Part shown: one piece after another, positions 33,565 through 41,450 of the stretch
Position numbering within the stretch: position 1 is the stretch's first letter
Layout: each line of letters starts with the position of its first letter
Assembly: GCA_046350455.1 (NCBI GenBank)
Contig: JAXMAM010000002.1
Coordinates: 62,001 to 126,000 of the forward strand
DNA from: CAZXGD01 sp046350455
GTDB lineage: Bacteria > Planctomycetota > Phycisphaerae > Phycisphaerales > SM1A02
Direction: 5' to 3'
DNA: 64,000 bases
Notes under the pieces: generated by a model
What the model saw: only the letters and a program-made list of their open reading frames with translations
Databases searched by the model: none
What the model was told of the DNA's origin: nothing
Program-made: the position numbers and the translations under genes

Positions 33565-35643
33565 TCATGGGCACGGCCCCCAGTAGCCCAGCAGGATGCC
33601 AAGGTCCTCGCCGTTGGTCACGCCGTCGCCATTCAGGTCTGCATAGGCGCCCGGCTCCTCCCAGTTGCCCAGCAGGATGCCCAGGTCGCTGCCATCCACC
33701 ATGCCATTCTGGTCATAGTCTGGCGGGCAGCTGGGGTTGATGGGCGTCATCGCGGTGCGGTAGGGCGAGTTCACATAGGTCTGCAGCGCATCCACATCGT
33801 CGTCGTTGCGCAGGCCCAGCTCCTGGCACGTGTAGATGGTCTCCATGTTCTGCCCGTTCCACCGGTAGATGTCGCAGCCGCTGGCGCGGAACGGGTCGCC
33901 CGTGGGCACGGAGAAGACCATGGCATCCTGGCCTAGCTTGAACTTCAGGTCGCCAGCGCGGACAGGGTCGTACCCCTGTGCCATGGGGTTCTGCGGCATG
34001 CGCTTGTTGGGCGCCATGTTCACCAGCATGGAGAGCCCGTCCAGCCGCTGGGGGAGGGCGTCCGCCACAGGCCAGCCATCCCGCGCGGGGTCCCAGTACA
34101 CGTACACCTTTCCCGGATTGAGCGGATGCCACGGGTCCTGCACCCAGATCTTGGGCGAGGGCGCTGCGGCGGAGTACAGCGTGTAGAAGACCGGCTGCAG
34201 GGGGATGCCTGTGTTCGTGAAGACCAGGTTGGCAGGGACAGTCGAGAGCGCACACAGATTGTCTGTGGGCAGCGGGTTGAAGTCCTCGTCCAGGAAGTGC
34301 TCCAGCAGCCCCACCGTGGTGCCAGCCACGAACTCGCGGTTGTCATCAGGCACCGCCACGGTGAAGACGCACGCGGCTGGATCCCGCGCCTGGCCCAGCA
34401 CGCGCGCCACGTCGGTGGTGGCCAGTCCTTGCGAGTCGCGGTCCACCGAGAAGTAGAGGCCGGGCGTGCCGCTCGGCGTGCCCACGGGTGGCTGGTTTTG
34501 ATACAGCTCGTCGTTGCCGGTGGAGAAGGAGTCCAGCTCTGCAGGGCCTGGAACGATCCACACCAGCGTGTTGGTCAGGTTGCCGCCGTTGTAGAGGTGC
34601 TCGGCTGGCTTGGCCTCGGCAAACACATCGGTGCCGATCTCGCCGGTGGTGTCGCTGGTCACGCCAAACAGGATGGGCGCGTCTGCGGTGCCGTGGTCGG
34701 TGGTGAAGATGAAGAGTTTCACCTTCTTGTCGTTCAGCTCCTGATCATTGGCGTAGGTCTTCACGCGGCTCACCACAAAGCCAGCAGCATCGCGGAGCGC
34801 CTTCTCCAGCTCTGCGCGCGTGGCCTTGGCATCCGATCCCCAGGTCACAGTGGGGATGGCGTCACCTGGACCGTAGTTGCCGCACATCACCCAGATGTTG
34901 GCTGCAGCAAAGCCGTATTTGTCCTTCAGCATGGCGCGCATCTTGTCCATGTTGTTGATGTGGCGCTGCTCCGGGTCGCCTGCAAACAAAATGGCCAGCT
35001 TCAGGTCGCCGGTCTTCAGGTCGTCCGGGTCCACGTTGGAGCGGTACTGCGGATGCTCGTACGCAATGCCGGGGTTGGCGGTGATGTCGCCCACGCCGCC
35101 AGCAAGCATGCCGTTGTACGCCCGCTTGGTGATCTCCTGCATGGTCCACACAGGCCGCTGCCCAGCTCCAGCCACGCCGCGGTCTGTCCACGCGAAGGCG
35201 TAGCGCGAGTACCAGCCTGTGGCTGGCACGCCTGCATCCTCGTACGCGCTGGCAGTCTCGAAGTACCGGCACGCGCTGTTGGCTGCAAAGTCTGTGAGTG
35301 GCGGCGTGGCCGTGGTGGCCAGGTCAAGCTCCTGGATGAACCCGCCGGAATAGCAGTGCGCAAAGGTGCAGCGCACCTGCAGCTTCCAAGTGCCGGCCAC
35401 AGTGTCGTGCGCCTTCTTCTCGCCAGCAGCCATCCACGCTGCGAACTCGGTGTCCCACACCACAGACTCATGCGTCACCAGGCCAGTCTTCCACTGCTGC
35501 GGCTTGGGCTGGTAGGCGGGGATGTCCTCGTCTGCAAGTGCGAGTGCGCAGGGCAGGGTGAGGGCCGCGAGCGCGGCGATGCGCACGGACAGCGCCACGC
35601 GCAGCGACAGCCCAGAACCACGGATCAATGTGTGGTGATGCAT
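33565..35643 (-). CDS. Secreted dockerin-tailed C13/caspase-like peptidase, apparent circular permutation
   Basis: A 692-aa exported protein; signal peptide at 1-37 (VRIAALAALTLPCALALA). Residues 85-200 carry FAHCYSGGFIQEL (Cys97), NSACRYFETASAYED and AYEHPQY, normally the second half of a C13/legumain-like domain. Residues 213-330 carry LKLAILFAGDPEQRHINNMD, YGFAAANIWVMCG and KLFIFTTDHGTAD (His317), normally the first half. In legumains and caspases the His-Gly motif comes before the Cys; here the order is reversed, with no second Cys-Ser-Gly after the His. The C-terminus has two dockerin-like EF-hand repeats (DYDQNGMVDGSDLGILLG; DLNGDGVTNGEDLGILLG). Start ATG 35643 has GGAGG 8 nt upstream. 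The C-terminal middle region (350-640) is unassigned. Confidence 0.75.
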   Translation of the reverse strand: MHHHTLIRGSGLSLRVALSVRIAALAALTLPCALALADEDIPAYQPKPQQWKTGLVTHESVVWDTEFAAWMAAGEKKAHDTVAGTWKLQVRCTFAHCYSGGFIQELDLATTATPPLTDFAANSACRYFETASAYEDAGVPATGWYSRYAFAWTDRGVAGAGQRPVWTMQEITKRAYNGMLAGGVGDITANPGIAYEHPQYRSNVDPDDLKTGDLKLAILFAGDPEQRHINNMDKMRAMLKDKYGFAAANIWVMCGNYGPGDAIPTVTWGSDAKATRAELEKALRDAAGFVVSRVKTYANDQELNDKKVKLFIFTTDHGTADAPILFGVTSDTTGEIGTDVFAEAKPAEHLYNGGNLTNTLVWIVPGPAELDSFSTGNDELYQNQPPVGTPSGTPGLYFSVDRDSQGLATTDVARVLGQARDPAACVFTVAVPDDNREFVAGTTVGLLEHFLDEDFNPLPTDNLCALSTVPANLVFTNTGIPLQPVFYTLYSAAAPSPKIWVQDPWHPLNPGKVYVYWDPARDGWPVADALPQRLDGLSMLVNMAPNKRMPQNPMAQGYDPVRAGDLKFKLGQDAMVFSVPTGDPFRASGCDIYRWNGQNMETIYTCQELGLRNDDDVDALQTYVNSPYRTAMTPINPSCPPDYDQNGMVDGSDLGILLGNWEEPGAYADLNGDGVTNGEDLGILLGYWGPCP

Positions 35644-35809
35644 GATGTCAGCCTCCAAGAGGAGCAGTGGAAGCCCGCAGACATGCGACCCGCCACGCAG
35701 GGTTGGATGCTAGTCCGGGAGGGCCAAACGGCCTTGATTGTGAACAAACTGCGCAGACTGTGAAAATGGCCCCTGCGGCTGTCCGGGCAGTGGGCCCGCC
35801 GCCGTGTAC
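35644..35809. other. Intergenic gap, no gene seen
   Basis: 166 bp between the permuted peptidase start and the toxin stop. It should hold the peptidase promoter on the minus strand. The only clear element is the GGAGG ribosome site next to 35643; I see no convincing hexamer pair. Confidence 0.4.
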
Positions 35810-36160
35810 TCAGGGATGCGGCGTGATGGCAATGAGCGTGATCTGGCCCTTGCCGGGCCCGTGGCACCAGAAGAGGCGGTAGGCGCCAGGCGTGCGGTTC
35901 TGCACATACGCCTCGAACACCTTTCCTTTGGGGTCGTATGGGTGTCCGATCGAGCTGTACTCGTGCGTGTGGAGGCCAGAGTGCTTTGGATTGTCCAGGA
36001 GGAGGCGCACGCACTTCTCCACCTGCTTAAAGAGACCCTCGGCCTTTCTGGCTTTCGCCTTCTTGATTTTCTGGCGGCGCTCAAGCGAAGCCAGCGCCGC
36101 GGCCTGAAGCTCGCGATACGTTGCATCCGCCTCCTCGGTCCACATCGGCGTGAATGCCAT
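35810..36160 (-). CDS. RelE-like toxin of a toxin-antitoxin pair
   Basis: A 116-aa basic protein. The N-terminal helix pair is rich in Ala, Lys and Arg (ASLERRQKIKKAKARKAE, FKQVEKCVRLLLDNP), followed by strands (LHTHEYSSI, VFEAYVQNRTPGAYRLFWCHG, QITLIAITPHP). This helix-helix-beta sheet plan and the NRTPGAYRLFW strand match RelE/ParE-superfamily toxins, which cleave ribosome-bound mRNA or poison gyrase. It is longer than most RelE proteins (about 90 aa). The ATG overlaps the antitoxin TGA by one base (TGATG), so translation is coupled, as usual in such pairs. A TTG one codon upstream is an alternative start. Confidence 0.72.
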   Translation of the reverse strand: MAFTPMWTEEADATYRELQAAALASLERRQKIKKAKARKAEGLFKQVEKCVRLLLDNPKHSGLHTHEYSSIGHPYDPKGKVFEAYVQNRTPGAYRLFWCHGPGKGQITLIAITPHP

Positions 36161-36444
36161 CAATCATCCTGAAGCTGGTCTGCCAGCTTGCGCGCTGCGC
36201 CCAGATCCGGACCCTTCTTGGCAAACTTCCCAGCCTTGGCCTGCTGGAGGCCATTGCGGACAGACGCAAGCGCCTTCTCGTTCTCGTAGAGCCAGGATTC
36301 GCGCTCTGGGATCACGCGAGCCAGGCGCAGCACGATCTGGTCGCCGCGCTGCTCCACCAGCATGGTGCGGTTGGCAAAGGACTCGCCCAGGGTGATGCGT
36401 CCCTTTGAGTCGGTGTTCTTGGTGAGGGCGTTCGATCGTGCCAT
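36160..36444 (-). CDS. AbrB/MazE-like antitoxin
   Basis: A 94-aa protein. Residues 5-48 form a swapped-hairpin AbrB-type DNA-binding domain: NTDSKGRITLGESFANRTM, VEQRGDQIVLRLARVIPE. The C-terminal half is helical and charged (ENEKALASVRNGLQQAKAG, LGAARKLADQLQDD), the part expected to wrap the toxin. The ATG at 36444 immediately follows a promoter overlapped by a 27-bp palindrome, fitting autoregulation by the toxin-antitoxin complex. Upstream in-frame codons to 36579 are rejected because they read through that palindrome. It precedes the RelE-like toxin with a one-base overlap. Confidence 0.75.
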   Translation of the reverse strand: MARSNALTKNTDSKGRITLGESFANRTMLVEQRGDQIVLRLARVIPERESWLYENEKALASVRNGLQQAKAGKFAKKGPDLGAARKLADQLQDD

Positions 36445-36450
36445 GCACCC

Positions 36451-36484
36451 AGTATCGCCCACTTTCCCACAGTGGGCAAGTGGG
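36451..36484 (-). promoter_or_regulatory. Toxin-antitoxin promoter with nested palindromic operator
   Basis: On the minus strand TTGCCC (36474-36479) and GATACT (36451-36456) are spaced 17 nt. A palindrome spans 36458-36484: outer arms CCCACTT and AAGTGGG, inner arms CCCAC and GTGGG, centred on position 36471. It covers the spacer and the -35 hexamer. GATACT ends 6 nt before the antitoxin ATG, so the transcript is probably leaderless. AbrB-like antitoxins bind such repeats to repress their own operon. Confidence 0.65.
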
Positions 36485-36703
36485 TTTGTGGAAAATGGTG
36501 GGTTTATCGGCCGAAATGGGACTGCGGGCGCTCCGGGGGCGCTTTCATCGCTCATCAGGAAGAGAAGGCCGTTCAGCACACTCTTGCCAGCATCGCTAGC
36601 TCGAATGCCTCGACATCAAGCTCCACAGTGAATTCGATTGATTCGAGGAAGTGCACTCCGTTGCCACAGATTGCAAGCCAGCCTTTGGCAAGCATCCGTA
36701 CGC

Positions 36704-37534
36704 CTAGGACGCCTTGCCACATTCAGTACAAATGGCTCCGGGCTTGCATGGATGCCCGCAATGCCCACATAGACCCCGCCGTCGCCTCAACTCGATAAGA
36801 GCACAATGGACACTCCAGTCTGCCGCAGCAACACCAATTCCCCAAGTGGCAAAGTTCGCGACAAAACCAAGCCATTCGACTTCAGTCGGCAGCGGCTTCC
36901 ATACTTCCCAGAAACTCAAGCCCGCGCCAGGACCCATCGCATACGGCCTATCAAGTTGTAGTCCGGAATCCAGTACTTCAACATACGGAGGCTCGCATTT
37001 CACGGCGAAGTATCTCCGTTCAGCGGACATTGAAGTGAACGGCCAGCCAAACCCATCTGCAAGTCTCACAGCTTCGATGCGAAAGTGATTGGGATCGTAG
37101 CCCAGCCCCACGGCTGCACTGCCCGCGGAGAGAGATTGCACCGCCACCCCATCTCGGAGGAGGGCAGCAATCAACTCATCTGACTCACTTCCCGCATATA
37201 TGACTCGCATGTGAGCGAGATGCTCGTTCATCGTGAAGCTCCGAGAGGGGTCCAATGGACGGCCGACTGATCCCGGGAACCCCCCACACGAATTGCAGAA
37301 TTCGTCCCAACTGCTCTTCAGCGCTTCCGGACCCAACATTGCAACACGACGCTCGGACGCTAGGCCTGTCAACACAACCACCCGGACCTGCTCATCTTCC
37401 GAGATGAACACTTGGCAGGCTTGCTTCCAACGGAATGAGGTGCCGACCACCGCAGCCGTCAGCGGGATGCACACCCCTATGACAAGTCCAGCCAGAGCTG
37501 CTCGCCGCACTCGCCGAGGAATGCTAGACCACAT
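36704..37534 (-). CDS. Membrane protein with C-terminal zinc ribbon (island family, copy 1)
   Basis: A 276-aa protein with one TM segment near the N-terminus (ALAGLVIGVCIPLTAAVVG) and one near 222-245 (GFVANFATWGIGVAAADW). About 190 residues between them are probably extracytoplasmic and contain FGWPFTSMSAERRYFAV. The C-terminus holds a zinc ribbon, CGHCGHPCKPGAICTECG. The arrangement (TM, outer domain with a GWP motif, TM, basic linker, CxxC...CxEC) recurs in four other genes of this region. No function is known; the ribbon could bind nucleic acid or a protein partner in the cytoplasm. The coding bias is weaker and the GC content lower than in the flanking operons. Confidence 0.65.
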   Translation of the reverse strand: MWSSIPRRVRRAALAGLVIGVCIPLTAAVVGTSFRWKQACQVFISEDEQVRVVVLTGLASERRVAMLGPEALKSSWDEFCNSCGGFPGSVGRPLDPSRSFTMNEHLAHMRVIYAGSESDELIAALLRDGVAVQSLSAGSAAVGLGYDPNHFRIEAVRLADGFGWPFTSMSAERRYFAVKCEPPYVEVLDSGLQLDRPYAMGPGAGLSFWEVWKPLPTEVEWLGFVANFATWGIGVAAADWSVHCALIELRRRRGLCGHCGHPCKPGAICTECGKAS

Positions 37535-38343
37535 TGTCTGACCTGATTTGGAACCGGCTACTTGGCGATATCAAGAGAAGCTACAAATCTCCATTGCAGC
37601 AAACGGGAATCAAGGTTTAGACATGCTGTACGGTGCCAGGAGGGTGATCGACCCGAGTACGAGGCTTGAAACACGCTCGGCAAATATCGTCCTTCCGATT
37701 CAAGACCCAATTCAGATCACGCTGGATTACTGCCCGGCAGTCCGGTGTGGTGCAGCGCTTCGCTGCTTCTCTAATGCACATGGCGTGGACTGCCTGAGCA
37801 AAGCACTCTCGGCAGTCATCACCTCCTCCAAAATGGTCAAAGTGGCCCGTCGCACGCTCGTCGACACAGGAGGTGGGGAGCAACAGGGCCTCGTTGCATC
37901 CAGCCACATTGTACATGTCTGCCGGCTTTGGTCCCTCCGCTGAGGAAAGAGGTGGGAATTGGCCTCGTGCAAACGCAGCAGGACTTTGGAGCCAAAATAG
38001 GTTTGCGTCTGCCATTCCGCCACGGGACCGATGAGGCTCGCCTTCCGGGAGATGCCGCCATCTTTGGAGGCCGTCCAAAGCGGAGCTTGGGGGCGTCTCG
38101 GCGTCGTACTCGACGTCCGGGCTTCCGAACTCGGCTAAATGCTGCAGTTCTGGACATCACTGAGCCAGGATGCTCGGAGCGCATTGGCAGCCTCGCCCCT
38201 TGCGAGCTCGTTGTTGTTACGCGATTCGCCGCGACGTGTCGGCGGCTGCCGCATGCACCCATGCGTCCCCCTCGGAGATGCGGCGCTGACACAGATCTCC
38301 ATTTGCGTCAGAAGCCAAGGGCCTTGTGCCTGACAGGCCTTCA
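37535..38343. other. Low-coding gap with a tRNA-Leu-like relic and one doubtful small frame
   Basis: About 800 bp with no confident gene. On the minus strand 37617-37916 encodes a possible 99-aa Cys-rich product (DDCRECFAQAVHAMC, CTTPDCRAVIQ, DDICRACF), but it has no ribosome site and a competing frame lies opposite. The clearest element is a tRNA-Leu-like sequence at 37949-38030. The rest looks like decayed DNA. Confidence 0.4.
37949..38030 (-). pseudogene. tRNA-Leu-like relic
   Basis: Read on the minus strand, GTGGCGGAATGGCAGACGC matches the D-arm of the intact tRNA-Leu at 44442-44526 with one mismatch, at the same distance from the 5' end. ATTCCCACC matches its T-arm. The total length (82 nt) is close to the 85 nt of the intact gene. 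The acceptor stem and anticodon stem no longer pair, and no LTTAA-type loop is left. It is read in the same direction as the intact tRNA, so both bound a 6.4-kb segment as direct partial repeats. Confidence 0.45.
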
Positions 38344-39060
38344 TCACTCTCCACACTCTGGGCACCGTCCACCGCCCCCCGGCGCCATCAGATAGCCACA
38401 GTTCGCGCACCTCCCACGAGATCGCCGATTCTTGCGTAACGCGACCCGGACGACTCTGCAGGCGGCCCAGGCGGTTGCCGACCAAAGGACCGAGTCGATC
38501 AAAAGGCCTGCAACGGCTGGCCGGTACGGGATGATCAGTGCGTCGTAGAACGCGTCGGACATCGGGCCGTCCGGACCGAAGACCATGACCTGATGGGGTG
38601 TGGAGACGACATAGCTCGTGGTTCCTTTCCGAGGCATGTCCTTCACGCGCACGATCTCAGCCTGGCCCGTGAAACTCACAAGTGGCCACCCAACTGATGT
38701 AAAGAAAGTACCGGTGCGATCCTTGACTTTGGGGTTTCGACGGAGTGTATCCATTTCGAGTACCCATTGGGGAGTTTCGTCATCCCAGCCCGTGAGTCCA
38801 CGCATCGTGCCGTACTGACGTCTAAAACAGTATTCGCGATAGCCAAGGCCTTCTCGCCACATCGCAGATCCATCCTCTTCATAGATGGCATCTTCAGCAG
38901 CATTGAATTCGAGCATTCGAAGCCCAAACGCAACAATTATGTTTGCCACGCATCCGCACGCCAGCCAGAGGAGAACTGAGCGAACTGCACAGAGTCTTGA
39001 TCGCAGCGCCGTTGAACCGGCGGATAGATCGGGCGCGTTGTTTGACGTGGTCTTCACCAT
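38344..39060 (-). CDS. Membrane protein with C-terminal zinc ribbon (island family, copy 2)
   Basis: A 238-aa protein from ATG 39060 (an upstream GTG at 39090 is possible). TM1 reads VLLWLACGCVANIIVAFGL; the outer region contains FFTSVGWPLVSFTGQAEIV; TM2 is LLIDSVLWSATAWAACRVV, preceded by IIPYRPAVAG. A basic linker (ALRKNRRSRG) leads to the ribbon CANCGYLMAPGGGGRCPECGE at the extreme C-terminus. GWPL and the I-PYRP stretch before TM2 are shared with copies 3 and 5 of the island. No catalytic motif is visible. It is flanked upstream by IS relic A. Confidence 0.68.
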   Translation of the reverse strand: MVKTTSNNAPDLSAGSTALRSRLCAVRSVLLWLACGCVANIIVAFGLRMLEFNAAEDAIYEEDGSAMWREGLGYREYCFRRQYGTMRGLTGWDDETPQWVLEMDTLRRNPKVKDRTGTFFTSVGWPLVSFTGQAEIVRVKDMPRKGTTSYVVSTPHQVMVFGPDGPMSDAFYDALIIPYRPAVAGLLIDSVLWSATAWAACRVVRVALRKNRRSRGRCANCGYLMAPGGGGRCPECGE

Positions 39061-39329
39061 GAGTCGGAGTACTTCAGCGCAGTCCGGCACGCTCTCTTGC
39101 TACGTGAGGCGTCAGGCCGAGTATGTCCATTCCTCGCGACTCAGCCTACCGGTCCACACCTGGTTTGAATCGCTTCGGACAGTGTGGCGGGCAGGCGGTG
39201 GCGGCAGTCCGTGGTGCGGAGACTGTCTTCTGGCACATGACGGATCTGATCCTGTTCATGCGCATGGTGCGCCGCACGGCCCGGTTGCGGCGCACGGGTT
39301 CCGCCAGAGCATGAGCCATGCGCGGGACG
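39061..39329. other. Non-coding stretch upstream of IS relic A
   Basis: About 270 bp with several short overlapping frames but none with family-like character or a ribosome site. It may be further decayed IS material, since relic A begins abruptly inside its transposase gene. Confidence 0.3.
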
Positions 39330-39569
39330 GCTAAGACGACGCGACGGCCGAGTCGCTCCTCTCCTCCTTGCAGAGGGAGTTCGCCCATCACCAGCCATAA
39401 GGGTACCGCGCGGAGGCGCGGGCCGCCGTCTTCCATGGATCACGACCTACGACCAACGCACACGCCTGCACAGGGCATTGGGCCGCATCAGCCCCGCGCA
39501 TTTCGAGGACGCGCACCGCGGAGTGAGATGGCACGAGCTATCGTGTGTCCAATCTGGATGGTTAGAATC
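39330..39569 (+). mobile_element. IS3-type relic A (3' end of transposase orfB plus right terminal repeat)
   Basis: From about 39331 the sequence reads like the C-terminal end of an IS3 OrfB: DDATAESLLSSLQREFAHHQP, then after a stop and frame shifts ARAAVFHG and RTRLH-like and ISPAHFEDAHRG-like pieces. It ends with a right terminal repeat (GTGTGTCCAATCTGGATGG, from 39543) similar to those of relics B and C. The left end is missing. It is inactive: several frame breaks and only about 240 bp remain. Confidence 0.6.
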
Positions 39570-39617
39570 GGGCTGAGTTGGCGTGCCTATTGGCGATTCA
39601 ATCGAGCGCTTGGTTGG

Positions 39618-40688
39618 CTACTGGGCGACTGCCGCCAGGCGCCACAGTTCGTCGGCGATCGCGCGAATGACGCCCGTGCCAATGATCGCGCCCACGACGC
39701 ACCACCACGCGATTCCGCGGCACGCGCGCCACTTGACGCTCACTCCTACCACCCCCAGCAGCACAGCCATGACTGCGAGAGCAAGAGAAAGTGCCCAAGA
39801 CACATATGGGTCATGAAAGGCCCGAGCGAGAATGCTCAGGAGCACCGCTGCGGTGCCGCACCTGGCGACGACAGATCTGGCTCCCTGGCCTGACCACGTA
39901 GCCATCCAGTGTTCGCGCGTCCTGCGCCATGCTCGGCAAAGATGGAGCTTCGCAGCTTCCAGCAGCCAGTCGGGAGTCCAGCCGAACGCCTCTGCCCCGC
40001 ACTCTGGACAGGGCTGCTCCGTCAGGCCTCGCATGTCGAATCCGCAATAGGCGCAGTGCCCAAGAGCCACTCGTCGACGGCGACGCCAGTCAGTCCAGTG
40101 CCCCCAAGTACGCGTGATCAGGTATGCAGAAGCTCCAAACAGGAGCGCATTCACACCGAGTCCCCAGGTAGGGCGCCGAGGTACTAAATGAAAACCCTGC
40201 AAGACTGGTCCGGCGCCGGACTCGTACCTGAGTGCCCAGGCCCAGTGCGTAAGGATGATTGGTGGAGTAGCTGGGCCTTCTGGATAGCTGACGCACACCT
40301 GCCCCTCAAACCCTACAAGCGGCCACCCGCTAGAAGACACGAGCACAATTGTTGCATCCGGACAGGCAGCGAGCATGTTCGGGAGCTCACTCTGAATGGC
40401 AGGTCCATAAAATTGTCCGTAGAGGTCGGCTCGGCTGTCCCAAAAGGAATCGTACTGCCAAACGATGGTGCTCGTACATCCAACTTCAACCGATTTGCGC
40501 CGACAGTGATCACTCACACCAATTCCCCATTGCCCACTCCAATCCACCGGAACCAACAGTGGCCCAGTCCATGCGACGAGGGCTGCTGTCGTCAGGCCAA
40601 TGGATCCACACTCTATCGATCTGCGCAGGAGCCGCACGGAAAGATCGTATCCGACGATCTCAGGCGCTTGCCAGCGAGTGAGACACAT
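39618..40688 (-). CDS. Membrane protein with internal zinc ribbon (island family, copy 3)
   Basis: A 356-aa protein. TM1 (IGLTTAALVAWTGPLLVPV) is followed by an outer domain with SSSGWPLVGFEGQVCVSYP, then PRRPTWGLGVNALLFGASAY as TM2, a basic linker (WRRRRRVALG) and the ribbon CAYCGFDMRGL...CPECG. Unlike the other copies it does not end there: about 120 further residues add two more TM segments (WALSLALAVMAVLLGVVGV; GIAWWCVVGAIIGTGVI). The CxYCGFDMRGL motif is very common in Phycisphaerales membrane proteins. The function is unknown. It lies between IS relics A and B. Confidence 0.7.
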   Translation of the reverse strand: MCLTRWQAPEIVGYDLSVRLLRRSIECGSIGLTTAALVAWTGPLLVPVDWSGQWGIGVSDHCRRKSVEVGCTSTIVWQYDSFWDSRADLYGQFYGPAIQSELPNMLAACPDATIVLVSSSGWPLVGFEGQVCVSYPEGPATPPIILTHWAWALRYESGAGPVLQGFHLVPRRPTWGLGVNALLFGASAYLITRTWGHWTDWRRRRRVALGHCAYCGFDMRGLTEQPCPECGAEAFGWTPDWLLEAAKLHLCRAWRRTREHWMATWSGQGARSVVARCGTAAVLLSILARAFHDPYVSWALSLALAVMAVLLGVVGVSVKWRACRGIAWWCVVGAIIGTGVIRAIADELWRLAAVAQ

Positions 40689-40753
40689 TGAGACCTACTA
40701 CGCCTCGCATTGACGTGCGTCGCGTCAGCCCACATTCCGCGTGCGTGGGCAGT

Positions 40754-41402
40754 TGGTCTTACCCAAGAAAGTGGGCACGAGTACGTACATGGCATGACTG
40801 CATAGAAGGAGCAGGACCACGTTGCCGCGATCAGGCCGTACACCCAGGAGTTCAGGGACTCATTTGTGCAGTTGGTGAAGGACCAGGGGAACTCGATCCC
40901 CAAGGCCGCGGCTGGACTTGGCATCCCACCCAATGCGCTCCGAGGCTGGGTCGAGAGGCGGCCAGCGACGCGAGGGCCCCTCCCTCCACGCGCGCGGCGC
41001 ACCGGGGGAGCGCCGAGAGCGCCGATTCGCCGCGCAGGGCTCGAACCGCGAGTGGCTCTGCGACGTGGCTGCGTGCCGACCAAGGAAAACTGCCTCTGCC
41101 TCTCGACGGTGATGGACGCTCGGAGCCGGAGCATCGTGGGTTGGACCATGGGCGGGACTGCTACGGCAACGCGCTGGCCGGGTTGTTCCTCTCCACCCTG
41201 AGTTGGGAGCGCATCCAACACGAGCCATAAGGGGACCACCGAGCGGAGACGCGGGCCGCAGTCTTCCATGGATCACGACCTACTACCACCGCACACGCCT
41301 GCACAGGGCATTGGGCGCCAACAGCCCGCGTGGTTCGAAGTCGGGCATCGCGGAGTGAGATGGCACGAGCTATCGTGTGACCATTCTGGATTGGTAGGAC
41401 CA
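40754..41402 (+). mobile_element. IS3-type relic B with both terminal inverted repeats
   Basis: The left end TGGTCTTACCCAAGAAAGTG (from 40754) is inverted at the right end (41377-41402, reverse complement beginning TGGTCCTACCAATCCAGAAT). Inside are an OrfA start with its helix-turn-helix (EFRDSFVQLVKDQGNSIPK, AAAGLGIPPNALRGWVE) and broken OrfB pieces (VPTKENCLCLSTVMDARSRS, IVGWTM, YGNALAGLFLSTLSWE). At about 650 bp it is half the size of a full IS3 element and has several frame breaks. The TG...CA ends are typical of IS3 elements. No target duplication is evident. Confidence 0.7.
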
Positions 41403-41450
41403 CCGATCAGATTGCAGGCCAAATGAGGCCAAACCGGTCGAGGCCGGAAT

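Noticed and set aside
37837..38292. Frame containing SVPWRNGRRKPIL
   Set aside because: This is a translation of the tRNA-Leu-like relic; the same WRNGRR phrase appears in the frame over the real tRNA at 44376-44564.
39038..39060. GTGGTCTTCACCATGAG as another IS terminal repeat
   Set aside because: It encodes the first residues of the second zinc-ribbon protein and matches the repeat only over a few bases.
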